A stretch of 64,000 nucleotides of DNA, from the NCBI RefSeq assembly GCF_004027225.2, contig NC_046358.1, positions 69,211,028-69,275,027 on the forward strand. Reading direction: 5' to 3'. The translations under genes and the position numbers were made by a program. Of this stretch, positions 25,113 to 37,700 are shown piece by piece (position 1 is the first letter of the stretch; each line of letters begins with the position of its first letter). The DNA comes from Strigops habroptila. Its lineage: Eukaryota; Chordata; Aves; Psittaciformes; Psittacidae. Under the pieces are notes generated by a model. The model searched no databases. It saw only the letters and a list, made by a program, of their open reading frames with translations, and had not been told where the DNA came from.

Positions 25113-28100
25113 AGCAGAGTCCTGGTGCACATTCACACTTTTTCTGTTTCTTGATGTGCATGCTCCTACTCAACAGACTCAGCCTGCTCCAAGGGGCTGG
25201 GGACAGGAGGCAAGGGATCAAAGCAACCAGGGTAACTGACGTCCTTGCAGTGCTTTTAATCTTCCTGCATTTCCAAATGGCTCATAAAGACTTTGGAAGA
25301 GGATGGGTGAGCAGACATAGCCAGGGACTGCGGGGATGGGAACTCCACCAGGGAGTTACTACATACAGAGAGATCATGCCTGGTTCAAAAAGTCCCTCAG
25401 CTATGACTGGCCAAAAGCATGGAGAGTATCCAAGAGGTCTCACATAAATTGTCTCTGCTTTTGTCCTGTCCCCTGGGTTTCTGCTGTTGAACACCACCCA
25501 GAGACCTTATGAGAAGGGCTTTTGGCATGACCTCGTGCAGCCACCAGGTTCTTCTGTAACGTGAGACAGGGCTCAGACACTGAGCAAGAAGGGGAAGTCT
25601 CAGGTCAGTTCCAGAGGGGACCAGCTGGTATTCCCTAGATCTAGTTCAAACTTTCTGTTTCCCTGTTGGGAAGACCTATTCCCTTGACCACAACCTTCCA
25701 CAAGTCAGATGGACAATTACAGCTGTGCATATCTGGTTTTGGAAGGAAGTTCTTTTCCTAAGCACCAAAGGAAGGAGCAGTTCCCATTCCCATGGAGTCT
25801 AGCATCTGGAAGACTTCGTTCTTCTGGCCAGAGCTAGAGTGTTTCCTCTGTTTTGCTTTGTCCAACTGAAAGTCTCACCAGAAGGGTTTTGTTGAAGGCC
25901 TCAAGAGTTGAATACTCATGTGTCTACATGTCAAAGCACAGGACAGGTATGGGTGGTTGGAAGCCGAAACAATGAGCCTCAACCTGGCTTAGGGCAGAAG
26001 GCTTTGTTCTCAAAGGAGCCAGCCTTGACTAAGTCAGCCTTCCCTTTGCAGCTGGCCTCAAGGTGGCAAGAAGAGCCTCTATAGGAAGTGTCAGAGCCCC
26101 GTTAGGGCAGCCTGCCCCACTGCAGTGTGCTCAGCTGGGGTGGAGAGGTGGGGGGAACCCCCTGCCAGATGAGGGGGAGCTTCCATACTGCTGTGTGGGT
26201 CATTGGTGATGGAAACCATCACTGGAGATGGAGGCCGTCATCTGTGATGGAGAAGACAAAGAGGCCTGAAGGGGCTGTTGCTGCAGTCTATCAGCTTTTG
26301 CTGTGACAGAGGAACTCAAGAGGCTGGAGGCAGCTGCTCTGACAGAACGAAACTGGAGCCTGTATCCCTCCCTCCTGCAATTAAAAAGGCGGAAGAGGGG
26401 AAAAGAGCAGCTTCGCTGGTGACCTTTCCATCTCGCAAATCTCAACCCGCCTCACTTCAGACACCAGCATCAGGAGCAAACAGCCGGGCTGGGACCTGGC
26501 AGGCCAGTCGTGGCACAGAACTACCCAAGGAGGTTGGCCATGTGTATGTGTGTGTGCGCTTGCTTTCTCCAGCCTGCGGGCTGCTGCGGGGAGGGGGAGC
26601 GGGAAGGGTTAGCTTGCCAGCTTCTCCCGAGGTCCACTGAGAGGTGTCTGTAGGGCTCATCTCAAAGAATGTCAGAGTGCATGTGCTCCGCGAGACGGCC
26701 CTTCAGAAGGCATCAGTCCTGCTGTCACGCAGTGGACCACAAATCGGGAGTGACAGCTGTCTCTGTGTGCACCATCCATCTGTGGCAAATGTGTCAGCTA
26801 GCTGAACACTCCCGAGGAAACTGCTACGGAGCCGGGAGAGGAGCAGGAGCAGAGAGCAAGGGGGGTGAGAGCAGGGAAAATTCAGCAGCAACAGGGGTGA
26901 AGACCAGCAACACGTTAACTGAGCAAGTTAAATGGTGTTAGAAGAGAGAGGCAAAGAGTTGGTGTGAGGTGGGCACCTCCACTGCTCCATGGAGATACCC
27001 ACTAAATAACAGCCCTTTTGCCCACCCAATCCTAGAACCTCAAAGCTCTCCATAAACATTAAAGTTGTCCCAAAAGGGAATATTATCAGTAACGGTCCCA
27101 CAGTGGAGGGAGGAAGACAAATGGACTTGCCCAAGGCCTGCAGCAGACTTGGGAGGAGGATGCAGTGGTCCCAGCACCACCCCAGCTACTTGATGCTGCT
27201 GCTGAGGGCCAAGAGATGAGCCCGGCATTGAAAACACAGCAAAACAGCATAGCTGTTCCCTCTTCTCCTCCTGTGAATATCATCTTCCCCTTTTCTCCTG
27301 TCCCCTCTTGTCCTTTCCATCTCACTGAATTCTTCATCCTGGGTGAATTTGGTGCTGGTGTGAAATTGCAGCCATGACAACTGCTGTGGTTTTACCATTC
27401 TTCTGAAGCAAGTACCACCATGTGGTTAAGAAAGATAAGTCATGGCTTCCCTTGACTTTCTCCACTCATCCCATTCAGTTGTGCTTGAAGAGGTGATTTC
27501 TTGGGCTGGAAGAAACTTGGTACTTACAGGCCCCTCATTCACTCTTTAGATGATATTAAGCATGTCAGTTCACCTCACCTGGCATGTGGTTTTGATGCTT
27601 TTCCAGTAATACCTGTTGAGATCATCTATCACAAATTTACCATGGGCATAAAACAACCTTGGGATTGTTATACTAACTTTGGGGAGCTACCTACTAAATT
27701 ATGCATAATCTGGAGCCTTGCTAATGGAAAGCTCCTCGGAGTATTCCCCATGTAATCCCAGAAACCAAAGAACTGGAAGCACCAGGTCACCACCCATAGC
27801 CGCCCTGTTAGAGACACGCACCTCATCACCAGCTCAGCCTTGAGAATCAGCAACAACCTGAGTCTTTCTGCTGTTGAAAACCCAGTCTTCATTTCTGGAC
27901 AAAAACTGTGTGTAGGCACCTTCAGGGCTGTTTGGAAGGGGGCAGAAGTCTTACTTCTTTTTGGTGGAAGTTGGAGGACAGAATTAAAAGAAGGGTGCAT
28001 AGCTCAAGCAATGGGTATTGCTCTACCATAAGGTAGATAACTCTACCTTATGGTCTCAGCTATGGACGCCAGATTTCAGTTGACAATGGTAAGTGGGTTG

Positions 28101-28315
28101 TTCCTGGTCATGGATGGGAGCACATTTCCAGCCTTTTTTTCCAGCATGACATGCATGCTGCAGAACCTGCTGACACCAGGCCATGGTTGTGTAATGAAAA
28201 TATTAGTGTCCTACCCCATGGGCCAAACCTGGGCCAGACACCTCCTCAAACCTGAGAGGATTTCCTGGCTCTGAGTGATGTCACAATGGCTATAAAGCAC
28301 TTTGTTCATTCTCCA
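25113..28315. other. Noncoding stretch
   Basis: This is mostly unique DNA with no supported gene. A perfect 13-bp inverted repeat lies at 28025-28054. The sequence becomes AT-richer from about 27500. Confidence 0.45.
28025..28054. repeat. Perfect 13-bp inverted repeat, 4-nt loop
   Basis: The arms accataaggtaga (28025-28037) and tctaccttatggt (28042-28054) are exact reverse complements, separated by taac. Confidence 0.92.
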
Positions 28316-28425
28316 GGATAGGATAGGATAGGATAGGATAGGATAGGATAGGATAGGATGGAATGAAATGGAACAGCACAGCACAGCATAGCATAGCATA
28401 GACTAGATTAGACTAGACTAGACTA
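28316..28425 (+). repeat. In-register pentamer array with changing motif
   Basis: There are 22 consecutive pentamers without a frame slip: GGATA x8, then GGATG, GAATG, AAATG, GAACA, GCACA x2, GCATA x3, GACTA, GATTA and GACTA x3. A degenerate CR1-like 'ttggaagggag...catctagtcca' segment follows immediately (28426-28462). Confidence 0.95.
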
Positions 28426-28462
28426 GTTGGAAGGGAGTGACAATGACCATCTAGTCCAGCTG
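28426..28462 (-). mobile_element. Possible degenerate CR1 3' remnant
   Basis: The text 'gttggaagggagtgacaatg...catctagtccagctgc' resembles the inverted CR1 3' block (ggttggaagggacc...catctagtccaact). It sits where the CR1 tail would have been replaced by the pentamer array. It is short, so confidence is low. Confidence 0.5.
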
Positions 28463-31400
28463 CAGTGCTTTCAAATGTTCAATGTCAGGAGCTGGGAATT
28501 ACAGCAAGCCAAAGCTCCTTTTTCCTGTGAATTCACTGGAATGTCAAGGAAAACTTTCCAACAAAGGAGGCATGAAATCCCTGGCACAAGTTAGGACAAG
28601 CTGGGCATCTCCCTCACCGCTACGGCGCTGGCAAGGAAGTCCCCAAAGCACAGTCAGTGACATTTCCATGTTGGCAGCCCCATGCAGCAGGCTGGGGATG
28701 CTCACGGGAGCAGAGGAGCAGCAGGGAGGGTGCTGCGATGCCTGAGGAGAGGAGCCGACCAGCTGGGAAAAGGGAGATGAAGATCGGTGATTCCAAAGGA
28801 TTGTGCAAAGTCAGATGAGATGCTAAGAGCTCAATGCAGTTGGAGCTAATTGCAGCTCTTATGGTTCAACTTAAATGCCAAAATAAACAAGGTATGGATT
28901 TGAACAATAATCCCTCTAGCAGTGCTTGTTTCTGACATTGCTTGACACCAAACCGAGCAGTAAATATAGCTATAACCACTTGTATAGGAGACAAGAACCT
29001 GTCAAACAACAAACCCAGTGAAAGGTGTTATAGGGAAAACACAGCAAAGACACCTCAGGTAATTCCCAGCTGGCTTCCAACACCCAAGGTGGTTGGAGGA
29101 AGATAAATCATTAAGTTCAGTGACTGAGCTACCAAAAGGCACATCTGTCTGGCAGAGGTGAGTTTCTTCTTAAGAATGGAGGGGACAAATGCAGTGAAAA
29201 AGCAAAATAATTTGTAGAAGGGAATAGTTGGAAATCAGGGCAGATGAGTTAAAGAGAGCTGCGGAATAAAAATTATCCAAGGAAACATGGGAAGGTGAGA
29301 GCAGAAGCAAATATAGTCCCAGCTTAAGCTGTCACGGGTAATAGAGCATCATAAATCAGACTCTACACAAGTGACTTTTTCCATATCATTAAAATTGCAG
29401 CTTCCCTGATTGCCCTGCTAACAGTCAGATGCCGGAGTGCTTTATCCCCATCCTGTATTCGTTTTGTACATATGCAAATGATCCTGTTAGGGACAAAACA
29501 CAGGAGAGTCAGGCTGTGTAGGATCAGCGGGATGCTGCTCACTCTTTGGTCGGCTCCCAAAGATAGTTCAAAGAACAGATAGGCAGACATTTGAGGGACT
29601 TCCAAAACAGCATGTTAATTTGCGTATGGAAACCTGAAGAACAGAGTGGAAGAGTGAGGGCAGTGTAGCAGCATTCAAGAGGAAAGCATGCGATTGATTC
29701 AATAACGTAAGAGCTGCTCTGATCAAAGATGTTTGGGACACCAAATTGAGCAAAGGTGGCGTAGCAAATGACCTGAGTAATATAAAATTGGCAGTGGAAG
29801 CCTTCATTCTGTCTATGTGATGTTGCTCTATCTTGTGCCTATATCAAACTCGTAGCCAGTTATTTCATAATAAAATCTGGGCAACCAACACCACCAGAGA
29901 ATATATACTTGCCCAGAAAGCACATGAACAGTGGGTGCAGACGTGCTCAGCAGCTCAGAGAGACAAACTGTTGGCTGTGCTTTTCTGTTCAGGGATTGGT
30001 CTCTTCAAACACCTCCAGGGGTACAGGAGCTGTGAGAGGCTCTGCACAAGACCCAGTCTGCACCTTCCCAGTTCAACTCACCACTTGTACTACCTCTTTC
30101 AAAAGATGAGGCTAGACAGAGAGATCTGAAGCATTTTTACTCATCTGATCTTCTGTTTCATCGCTGTTAAATGCTTTCACAGATGTCCTGCTTGCCACAG
30201 GTCTTTGGTTGGCAGGGTTTGACAGGGACATGTGACTTGCATATCAATTGCTCCTCTTGGAAGGTTTTTAACTGCTTGCTCTTCCTTTCTCCTCAAAACT
30301 CTCCTGGAACTGAGCTTTGGTCTGTGCTTGGTTGCCTGGCCATTCCTTGGCAGGTGGGAGAGACGGAGCCACCTCTCTGCAGGACTCTGGAGACAGAGCT
30401 CATCCTGCTGCCTGCCTGTTGGGATGCTCCCACCACTTGCAGTGAAGCCTTCCCTGGCACACTTTTGCCTTCTGGATCTCGTCACACTTGCTTTTTGGGA
30501 AGGTGCTTTGCACTAGCCCAGTAAACAGCCAGGCTCATTCCAAGACTGAGTGCATGGCTAAGCACAGTCTCCTTCACCCTGCCTTCCCTCCCAGAGTGGA
30601 TCCCACACAGCTTGGTTTTCTAATGAGGGAGCAAGCTGGGCTTTTATCCCCCTTCCTTGCAAAGAAGTGTTCTTGCTGGGGAGCATCCCTGGCTGTGTTC
30701 TAGAGCAGCACAGCAGGGACTTATTCCATGTGCTCATTTCCAGCCCCTTCTTCCATGGGTCACCCTGTCAGTCCCAAAGCCACGAAAGGAGCAAAATGAG
30801 GGCTTGCACTTCTGTATCCCGGTCCAAAGATGCTTTCCTCCAGCCTAGTCAGGAAGGTCTACAACGTCTGTGAGCTGCAGGCTCAGGTGTGTGCCCCTCG
30901 CTCCTGTCTGCTGCCCCACAATGCGGTTTTCTGGGGATGCGCATGCCAGATGCAGGATCTCCAGCCAAAACTCAACAACCTAACCGAGAGCACAGCAGAT
31001 GGGTCCTTGGCCAACAGCAAGGCAGAAAAAAAACTCCAAGCCCAGCACACCCACCACAGACCCCATCCTCCCCAGCTTACCTGCTGCCTCGCTCACCAGG
31101 ACAGACCCTTGCGATGCCTTGCAGTGACAGCAGCAGAGCCGACCCTGCACGCAGACGGGTCCTGCCCCAGGGCGAGGGTGTCCGCTCGATGCACAGGTTA
31201 CTCTGTGCTGCCTTATGGAGTCAGGCTGCCTTCAACAGCCATTAACACCAAGGTGGGGAAAAAGCAGCAACAAAAGGCTCTGGAGCCATCCCTTTCATGC
31301 CTGGGAAAGGCTCACCACCTTGGGCTGGGGGTGCCAAAGCCTGCAGAGGTGGGGCTCTGGACAAGAGTGGGACTCTCACAGCTGAAAAATAAGGAAAAAG

Positions 31401-32574
31401 AAATTAAATAGTAAGTAGAAAAATGGCAAAACCCCCTAGAACCTGCCTGGGATGGTTTTACCACCCAGGTGAGAAGAAGAAGAAACCAAGCTCAGAGGCC
31501 AGCAAAGGTGGTTGTAAAGGATGGAAAAAGCTGTGGTGTTCATATCCTGGATTCACATCCCATTCTTCTCCCACCTCACTTTGGCTCCCTGGTCTCTGTT
31601 CCCCTGTGGAGGACACACTCCTGTCCTAGAGCTCCATCCGTTCCACCTCCCCCAGCTCTCAGCAGGACTTTCCATCCTTACCTCCTGTTGTGTCCTCTGC
31701 CTGTGGGACCTGAGGCAGCATCTCCTGATGCACATACTGGTTGGCTCAGTGGTGGTTCTACAAGATATGGGTGACTTCAAGCGCAGCATTTTTTTGGACA
31801 TATGGGGCAGCACTTTGTGTCTGTCTCTCGGACTAAGCCAAGAAACTTCACCAAAGCTCTTACCGCTTTTGAGATTTTGACTGTTTTATCCGATTTGGTT
31901 GAAATGGGACCTCTTGGAAAGCTGAAGGCTGGGGCAGCCAGCATGACCGTGTGAACCTTGCTTATTTATGGCAGTGAGCTAAAAACACAGCACTACATTT
32001 AAACTGGAAGAGTGGATAAGCAGGAGCTGGGAACAGGGAACAGGACTGACCTGGCAGGAGCTGCCGGGTTGTTCATAGGGTATCACCACATGGTGAAGTC
32101 AAGGGTTGCTGGAGCTGTACAAAGAGGAATAAGAGAAAAGCCATGCCAGTTGATGTGGGGAGAACAGGCTTCCTTCAGCTCATCTGACACATTTTTGGAG
32201 AGGAGGAAGTTTGGCCAGTGAGGAGAGTAGCTCTGTGGCAAGCTGCTGTGAAAGTGCCTGGTCTGGTACCACGCAACGTGTTGGTTCACTAAAGAGGAAA
32301 AAAGATAAGAATTACCTGCTGGACGTCAAACAAGCCAAACCCTGGCTTGGGCAGGTCCCACTCTTCTAGTGCTAAGCGGTGCCCCAGGGGACAGGAGGGA
32401 AGGAGGTCCTTTGGGAGGGGAAGGGTGACGAAGGTCCGGGTGAGGGTCCAGAGGAGCCTGTACCTACTCACCCGAGCTGTGCTCAGCAATGGTGGCACAA
32501 TGGAGTCTGCAGGAGGCTGGCAGGGTGCAGGGAGAGCTGCCATCCGTCACTGTGACCTACCATGGGGGACAACA
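28463..32574. other. AT-richer noncoding stretch
   Basis: No CR1, LTR or coding region is recognised in about 4 kb, and base composition is closer to 50% AT than in the flanks. The longest open frame (30830-31411, plus) has no domain and no codon-like pattern. Confidence 0.45.
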
Positions 32575-32750
32575 TGCCCAGAGAAGCAGTGGCTGCCCCA
32601 TCCCTGGCAGTGTTCAAGGCCAGGTTGGACACAGGGGCTTGGAGCAACCTGGTCTAGTGGAAGGTGTCCCTGCCCGTGGCAAGGAGTTGGAACTGGATGA
32701 GCTTTAAGGTCCCTTCCAACCCAAACCAGTTTGGGATCCTGTGATGCTGT
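32575..32750 (+). mobile_element. CR1 LINE 3' fragment
   Basis: It runs from 'tgcccagagaagcagtggc' to a degraded tail 'gggatcctgtgatgctgtg', about 176 bp. Confidence 0.92.
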
Positions 32751-34011
32751 GCTGCCCTGCACAGAGCTCTCCCTGAGTGTTGAAGGCAAAGCCCTGGTAA
32801 CTTCAAAGCAGCAAACATGTACAAGATACGAGCAACAGCCGCAGACCAGAGAAGAATGGGAGGGTGAGCATCCCTCCCACATAGCCAGGGAAAGAAACAT
32901 AATCAAAAAGAGCACATTGGCTAATGGTGCTCTACAAAGTATTTATGAGGTGTGCTCTTTAAAAATGGATAAGCTGTGCAGTGAGACTGCAGAACTACTG
33001 CAAGCGCCAGGGACGGGAAGCTTTGCTGCCCAAGGCAGGCCAGGGTGAGTGAGCCTGTGCTGGGGAAACAGCGTGCACATTGTGTTCTCACATCTGTGCA
33101 GCCCAGTGAGTTGTGGGACCTGGAGTGCCCCTCTTGCACTGCTTTATTCCCACTCAGGGTCCAGATGGAAAGGGAAACTCTTCCTCCAGGAGCTGGAGAA
33201 GCTCCTGACACAAGGCTCATGTCCCACTCATCGTGAGGGGCTACTGCATCCAGGGTGAACCTGCTGCTGGCTCTGCAAAGCTGCAGGGGAGGGCTGGCAT
33301 GCAGAAAAAGGAGCAGACTTGGATGCAAACTGGAGGGGCACTGGACACCCTCCACCTCCAGCAGCAAGATGCTGCAGGCCACAACTGGCTGTAGGCTGGA
33401 TGAGCCAAGAATAGCAAAGAAAAGGTACATCGTGCTTGAATGCAGCTCTGGAGGTGGGGGATGAAGGGGAGAGAAGGGAAGCAGAGGTTTGCAGGCACAG
33501 ATGAGGGTCGGCAGGCAGGCTGGGACCAGTGTGTTGGTCCAACACAGTGAGGGTGAGGGCTGCCATGCTGTGTGTGGGTTCTCCTGTCACTCCTTCTGCA
33601 GCACCTTCATGCCCTGGATCTCTAGCAGCCAGATCCGTCACCATCTTCCACAGGAACATCCCAATCCCGCCAGGCTCCCAGTGCCACAGCCCATCGGCAC
33701 GGGCGGCACAACGCGATGTGATGTGGAACATCTGCTCCATGCAACGCAACCTCCCGCTGGCTGTGAGAAAAAGAGCAGCACTGTCAGGGCCCATCAGCCG
33801 TCCCGGCGCTGACGGGCACAGGAAGCAGCAGCGCAGGAGCCGGGGTGGACGGAGACGTGTGGTTGTGGGGAGGGAGCAGGGCTGGAGAGGGACCATGGTG
33901 GCCCCTCACCACGCGTGGGGATGGGAGAGGGTCTTGGGTGCAGGGGATGTGCCCCGGATTTGTTTCCTGCAGTGTGCCATGTCACAGCTCTGCTCACACT
34001 GGGGTGAATGA
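32751..34011. other. Noncoding stretch between CR1 copies
   Basis: No gene, repeat or regulatory element is recognised. Confidence 0.4.
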
Positions 34012-34083
34012 ATGACAAAATCCCAGACTGGTTTGGGTGGGAAGGGACCTTAAAGCTCATTCAGTTCCAACCCCCTGCCATGG
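34012..34083 (-). mobile_element. CR1 LINE tail remnant (~70 bp)
   Basis: Only the terminal block 'cccagactggtttgggtgg' through 'ccaaccccctgccatgg' (inverted CR1) is present. Confidence 0.88.
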
Positions 34084-34744
34084 AACAAGAGCTGCTGCTC
34101 AGGGAGATGTTGAAGGAAAAGGGTAAGAAAGCCCATCCTTCCCACCCCATCTCTTCTCCATAAAAGCATCTGCTTATGCCTCCCAATTGACTCTGCCAAG
34201 GGTCTGCTCTCAGCTTCACACGGGGATGGTTTCCAGGCAGGTCTGGTCAAAAGTCCCAGGTCACACACGTCAGACAACCCCTCCAAATATTGTCTGAGGA
34301 TCCTGGAGTCCTTATTGTGCCTTCACTCAGACAAATGTTCAATCCTTGCTGTCACTGGAGGAAATTTAGACTCCAAATGATGCCCCATGAATGTCACCTC
34401 TGCAAGAACAAAATAAATGGCACACTGAGTCCTGCTGCTTGTCTTCCTCAGCAAAACAGTCCTGGTAATCCAGGAAAGCAACAAGATCCTGCTCCATGCA
34501 GCAAAAACAGTCTGAGGACTTGTGCTCTGAGCCTCCTACCAGGGAATCTCAGCTCCGTGGGGACACCAGCTCAGAACAGAAATGTCCTCATTTATTTGGG
34601 TGAATCCCTATTGCTGGGGTTGCTGAATGGGCTGTGGGTTCTGGTTGTGTCTGGCCAAGCCTGGATAAGAACTATTTGTAGAGACCCTGCAGCCAAGCCT
34701 GTGAGCAGCCTGTACAACCTCATCTGGGACTACAGTTTCTGTAG

Positions 34745-34794
34745 GGTTCAATGGTTCAAAGGTTCAAATGGTTCAAATGGTTCAAAGGTTCAAT
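34745..34794 (+). repeat. GGTTCAA-type minisatellite with mirror-ordered variants
   Basis: Six units of lengths 8, 8, 9, 9, 8, 8 read ggttcaat, ggttcaaa, ggttcaaat, ggttcaaat, ggttcaaa, ggttcaat. Confidence 0.93.
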
Positions 34795-37700
34795 GTTGAG
34801 GCTTCTCCATACCTTTGTCTTTATCACAAATCTTTTTGCTGGCTTAGAGGGTGAAACCCTGTTGAGATGCCCATGGCAGCCCAACTTGTATAGATGGGTT
34901 TGCTGATCCAGAGACCTGTGTGGCACAGAGACCCTGGCCCTTTTCCTGCAAGCCACTGAAGTGCCTTCAGGCGAGCAAGAACCTTCGGTCATTAGAAAGG
35001 CTGGATTGAAACTAATTGCCCCAAAAGAGAAAAGCTCTATGTCCCATCCCAGACCCTTGAGGGTTTCTGTGGGCAGCGTGAAATTAGTAAATTGCTGTTT
35101 GTGTGATTTCCTAGACCCTTGCCCATAGGACATTTTTGTTCTGTCATATAATGTAAACTCCAGGCTTTGGATGCTCAGAGAATTATAAGTAACTGGAAGA
35201 AGAAAGGCAAAATGTAATGTGGTCCCAAGGAGAGCTGCAGGCTCCCCAGAACATCTCCAGGGACACACCACTCACACGCAGAGCTGAGACAACCACCCTT
35301 CTGCAGCACTGACCCTTCTTCAGATGCTCCTCCTGAGCACATCAGGTTCTCCCCATTTGCTCATTGCTAGGAAGAAAAACTCATGATTAATAGCAAAAAT
35401 TGTGGGTTTTTTTGTTTTAATTATAAAAAATGAATGAACTTCATGGCAAAACAGCTGTGGTAGATCCTGACCCCCTGGTGTCCATTGGCCTGCTCTGGCT
35501 ATTCGGATCAGCCTGGCACTTTTGCCAAGCAAGGTACAATGGGGTGGCACAGGCCAGCGGTGAGGTCTCTGCTGGAAGAGTGAGGACATGAGGGGAAAAT
35601 GCCTGTATGTGCTGGTGAAAGCCGTTTGTCCCTCTCCCACCCCAGGCTATCATCTTCTTTATTTCCAGGTCACCCACTCGGGTACAATCTGGGTATTTCT
35701 AGGACCTTGCTCTGGCCAGATGAGTTTAATGGTCCCCCCACAGGTTACAGATAACAATTTACACCAGTGAAACTAGGACAGACAACCATCACTGGAAACA
35801 GTTCTTGAGAGCAACCCCAAGTGCAGGGATGCTCCTCACACTGGCCACAGAGGGGGGGAAATACTGGCTACACACAGATCTCTGCACCTCCTTCCACCTT
35901 CAGACATGAAGTTGTTTTGTCCCCCAAGGTGCTCACTAGGCATCTTCATTCCAGCCAGTTACCACCAGTCTTAGCAATAGGCCACCATCTCACCCACCAT
36001 CACATCCAGCCTACACGAGACCTAAATGTGGAGCTCCAGTGGTTGGTGGAGTGCTGATATAGGGCCCTATGTCTCTGCAGGACCAGCTTCTCTTGACCAT
36101 GAGATATTGCTGGGGAAACCTTTGAGATAGCCTGAATGCCCCCACCTCTCCAGACACCTCTCCTTGACTTTGTTTCAGAGTAATTCAAAACAAAAGCTAG
36201 AAACTCCCCAGCAGCCCCTGTCTCACCAGAGCATGGCCAAAGGGACAAGCAGACCGTGACAGCCACTAACCATGACGTGCCAGTATTTGCTCAGATGGTA
36301 CAGCCATGGCAGAAGACACACAAACCATCTCATTTTCTCTCTGATACAGTGTCGCCGGGAAAAATGTAATGACAGACTGGATGCACATGGTGGGGAGGAG
36401 ATTTCCAGCAGGTGCATGTCTACAATGAGTCAATGGAGATGGAAGAACTGATGTCTCCCAGTTGATGAACCAGTGGGGTTCATCAACTCTCAGCAGTTTC
36501 CACTTGGGAAAGTCAGGGTAAACTCGGCACAGGGCATGCTCCATTTTTTCAGGTGATTCTCTCTCTGCTCTGGAGGCTGGAGAGCTGGCAGCAGAGCAGG
36601 ATCACGCTTTTGGGGATAAGGCTGTGGATGGGTGCTGCTGGGAAGGAGGTCTCTGATGGGTGCACTGTTGGGCTGCTGTTAGAGGAAGAGTGACAGTGAA
36701 GGGTGGTCTGGGGTGGGGGTGGCACCGAGGACCTTGGGAGAGATGGGAGCTCTTATCCCAGAACTCAGTGAGGAGTGATTCTTGTGGTAGTGCATGTACT
36801 TCAATGCCTCTGGGCATCAGTTTCCTTCTCCTTTCCCCATGGACAGGGGGCTCCCAGCAGTGTGGCCTTTGTGAAGAGCATTCATGTGTGTCCCACCACA
36901 CTGAAGAGCTGCAGAGGCAGCTCTTGAGGACTTGCAAACAGCGCAGGGTGAGGGAGGTGGGAATGGGCTTAGGGATGCTGCAGGAGGTATTCCTTCTCGG
37001 AAGGCAAAAGCAGAGGGTTGAGAACAGCAGGAGGAGATGCTCAAGGGAGGGGAGGAAGGTGATGTCATCCTAGGTCCAGCCTTACATATGCGCATATTAA
37101 GCACACACCTTCTGCCCTGGCTTCTAGTTCCTGAAGGCAAATAGGAAGGGGTTGCCAATGAGCATCCCAGGCAGCCAGTGAGTGGGACAGTTCTCTAGCC
37201 AAGCCAGGGAGATGCTGCAATGTTTTCCCAACAAGCATGAAAACAGCCTGATAAAAGACTCATCTCTTGACCTTCATGCTGCAGACTCCATCCCCAGTGC
37301 CCTGCCACTGCCACCTCCACCCTCCTTCCCATTTAGCCTGGAGGTGCCTGGAAAAAGGTGAGAAGCAGGGAGGAAGCTCTCTGGTTCGTTGATCCCATCT
37401 CTCCAAGGCACAGTAGGCGCCTTGGTACCATTAGAGTGGCTGGTTGTTATTGTTGTTGCTGATTTCTGTAGTCTTCTGCCTCTTTCCCCCTGACTGGTTT
37501 GGTGGCCCTGTCATTACCAGGCTTTCCCAGCTGCCTGTCAGGGTCCTACTGGCCTCAGCATTGCCTCAGGCTCTCGGATAACAAACAAGGCACGGAAGAG
37601 TTCTTGGGCTTCCACGGCCTTAATTAGCTGGTGTCATTTTAGGGCTGTGTCCTGCTGGCTGCAAGGAGATAGACAGCTCAGGAGGCATCTTTAAATGCAT

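Noticed and set aside
28025-28054. MicroRNA precursor
   Set aside because: The stem is only 13 bp with a 4-nt loop, too short for a pre-miRNA.
30830-31411. 193-codon plus-strand open frame
   Set aside because: No recognisable motif or codon bias; probably chance.
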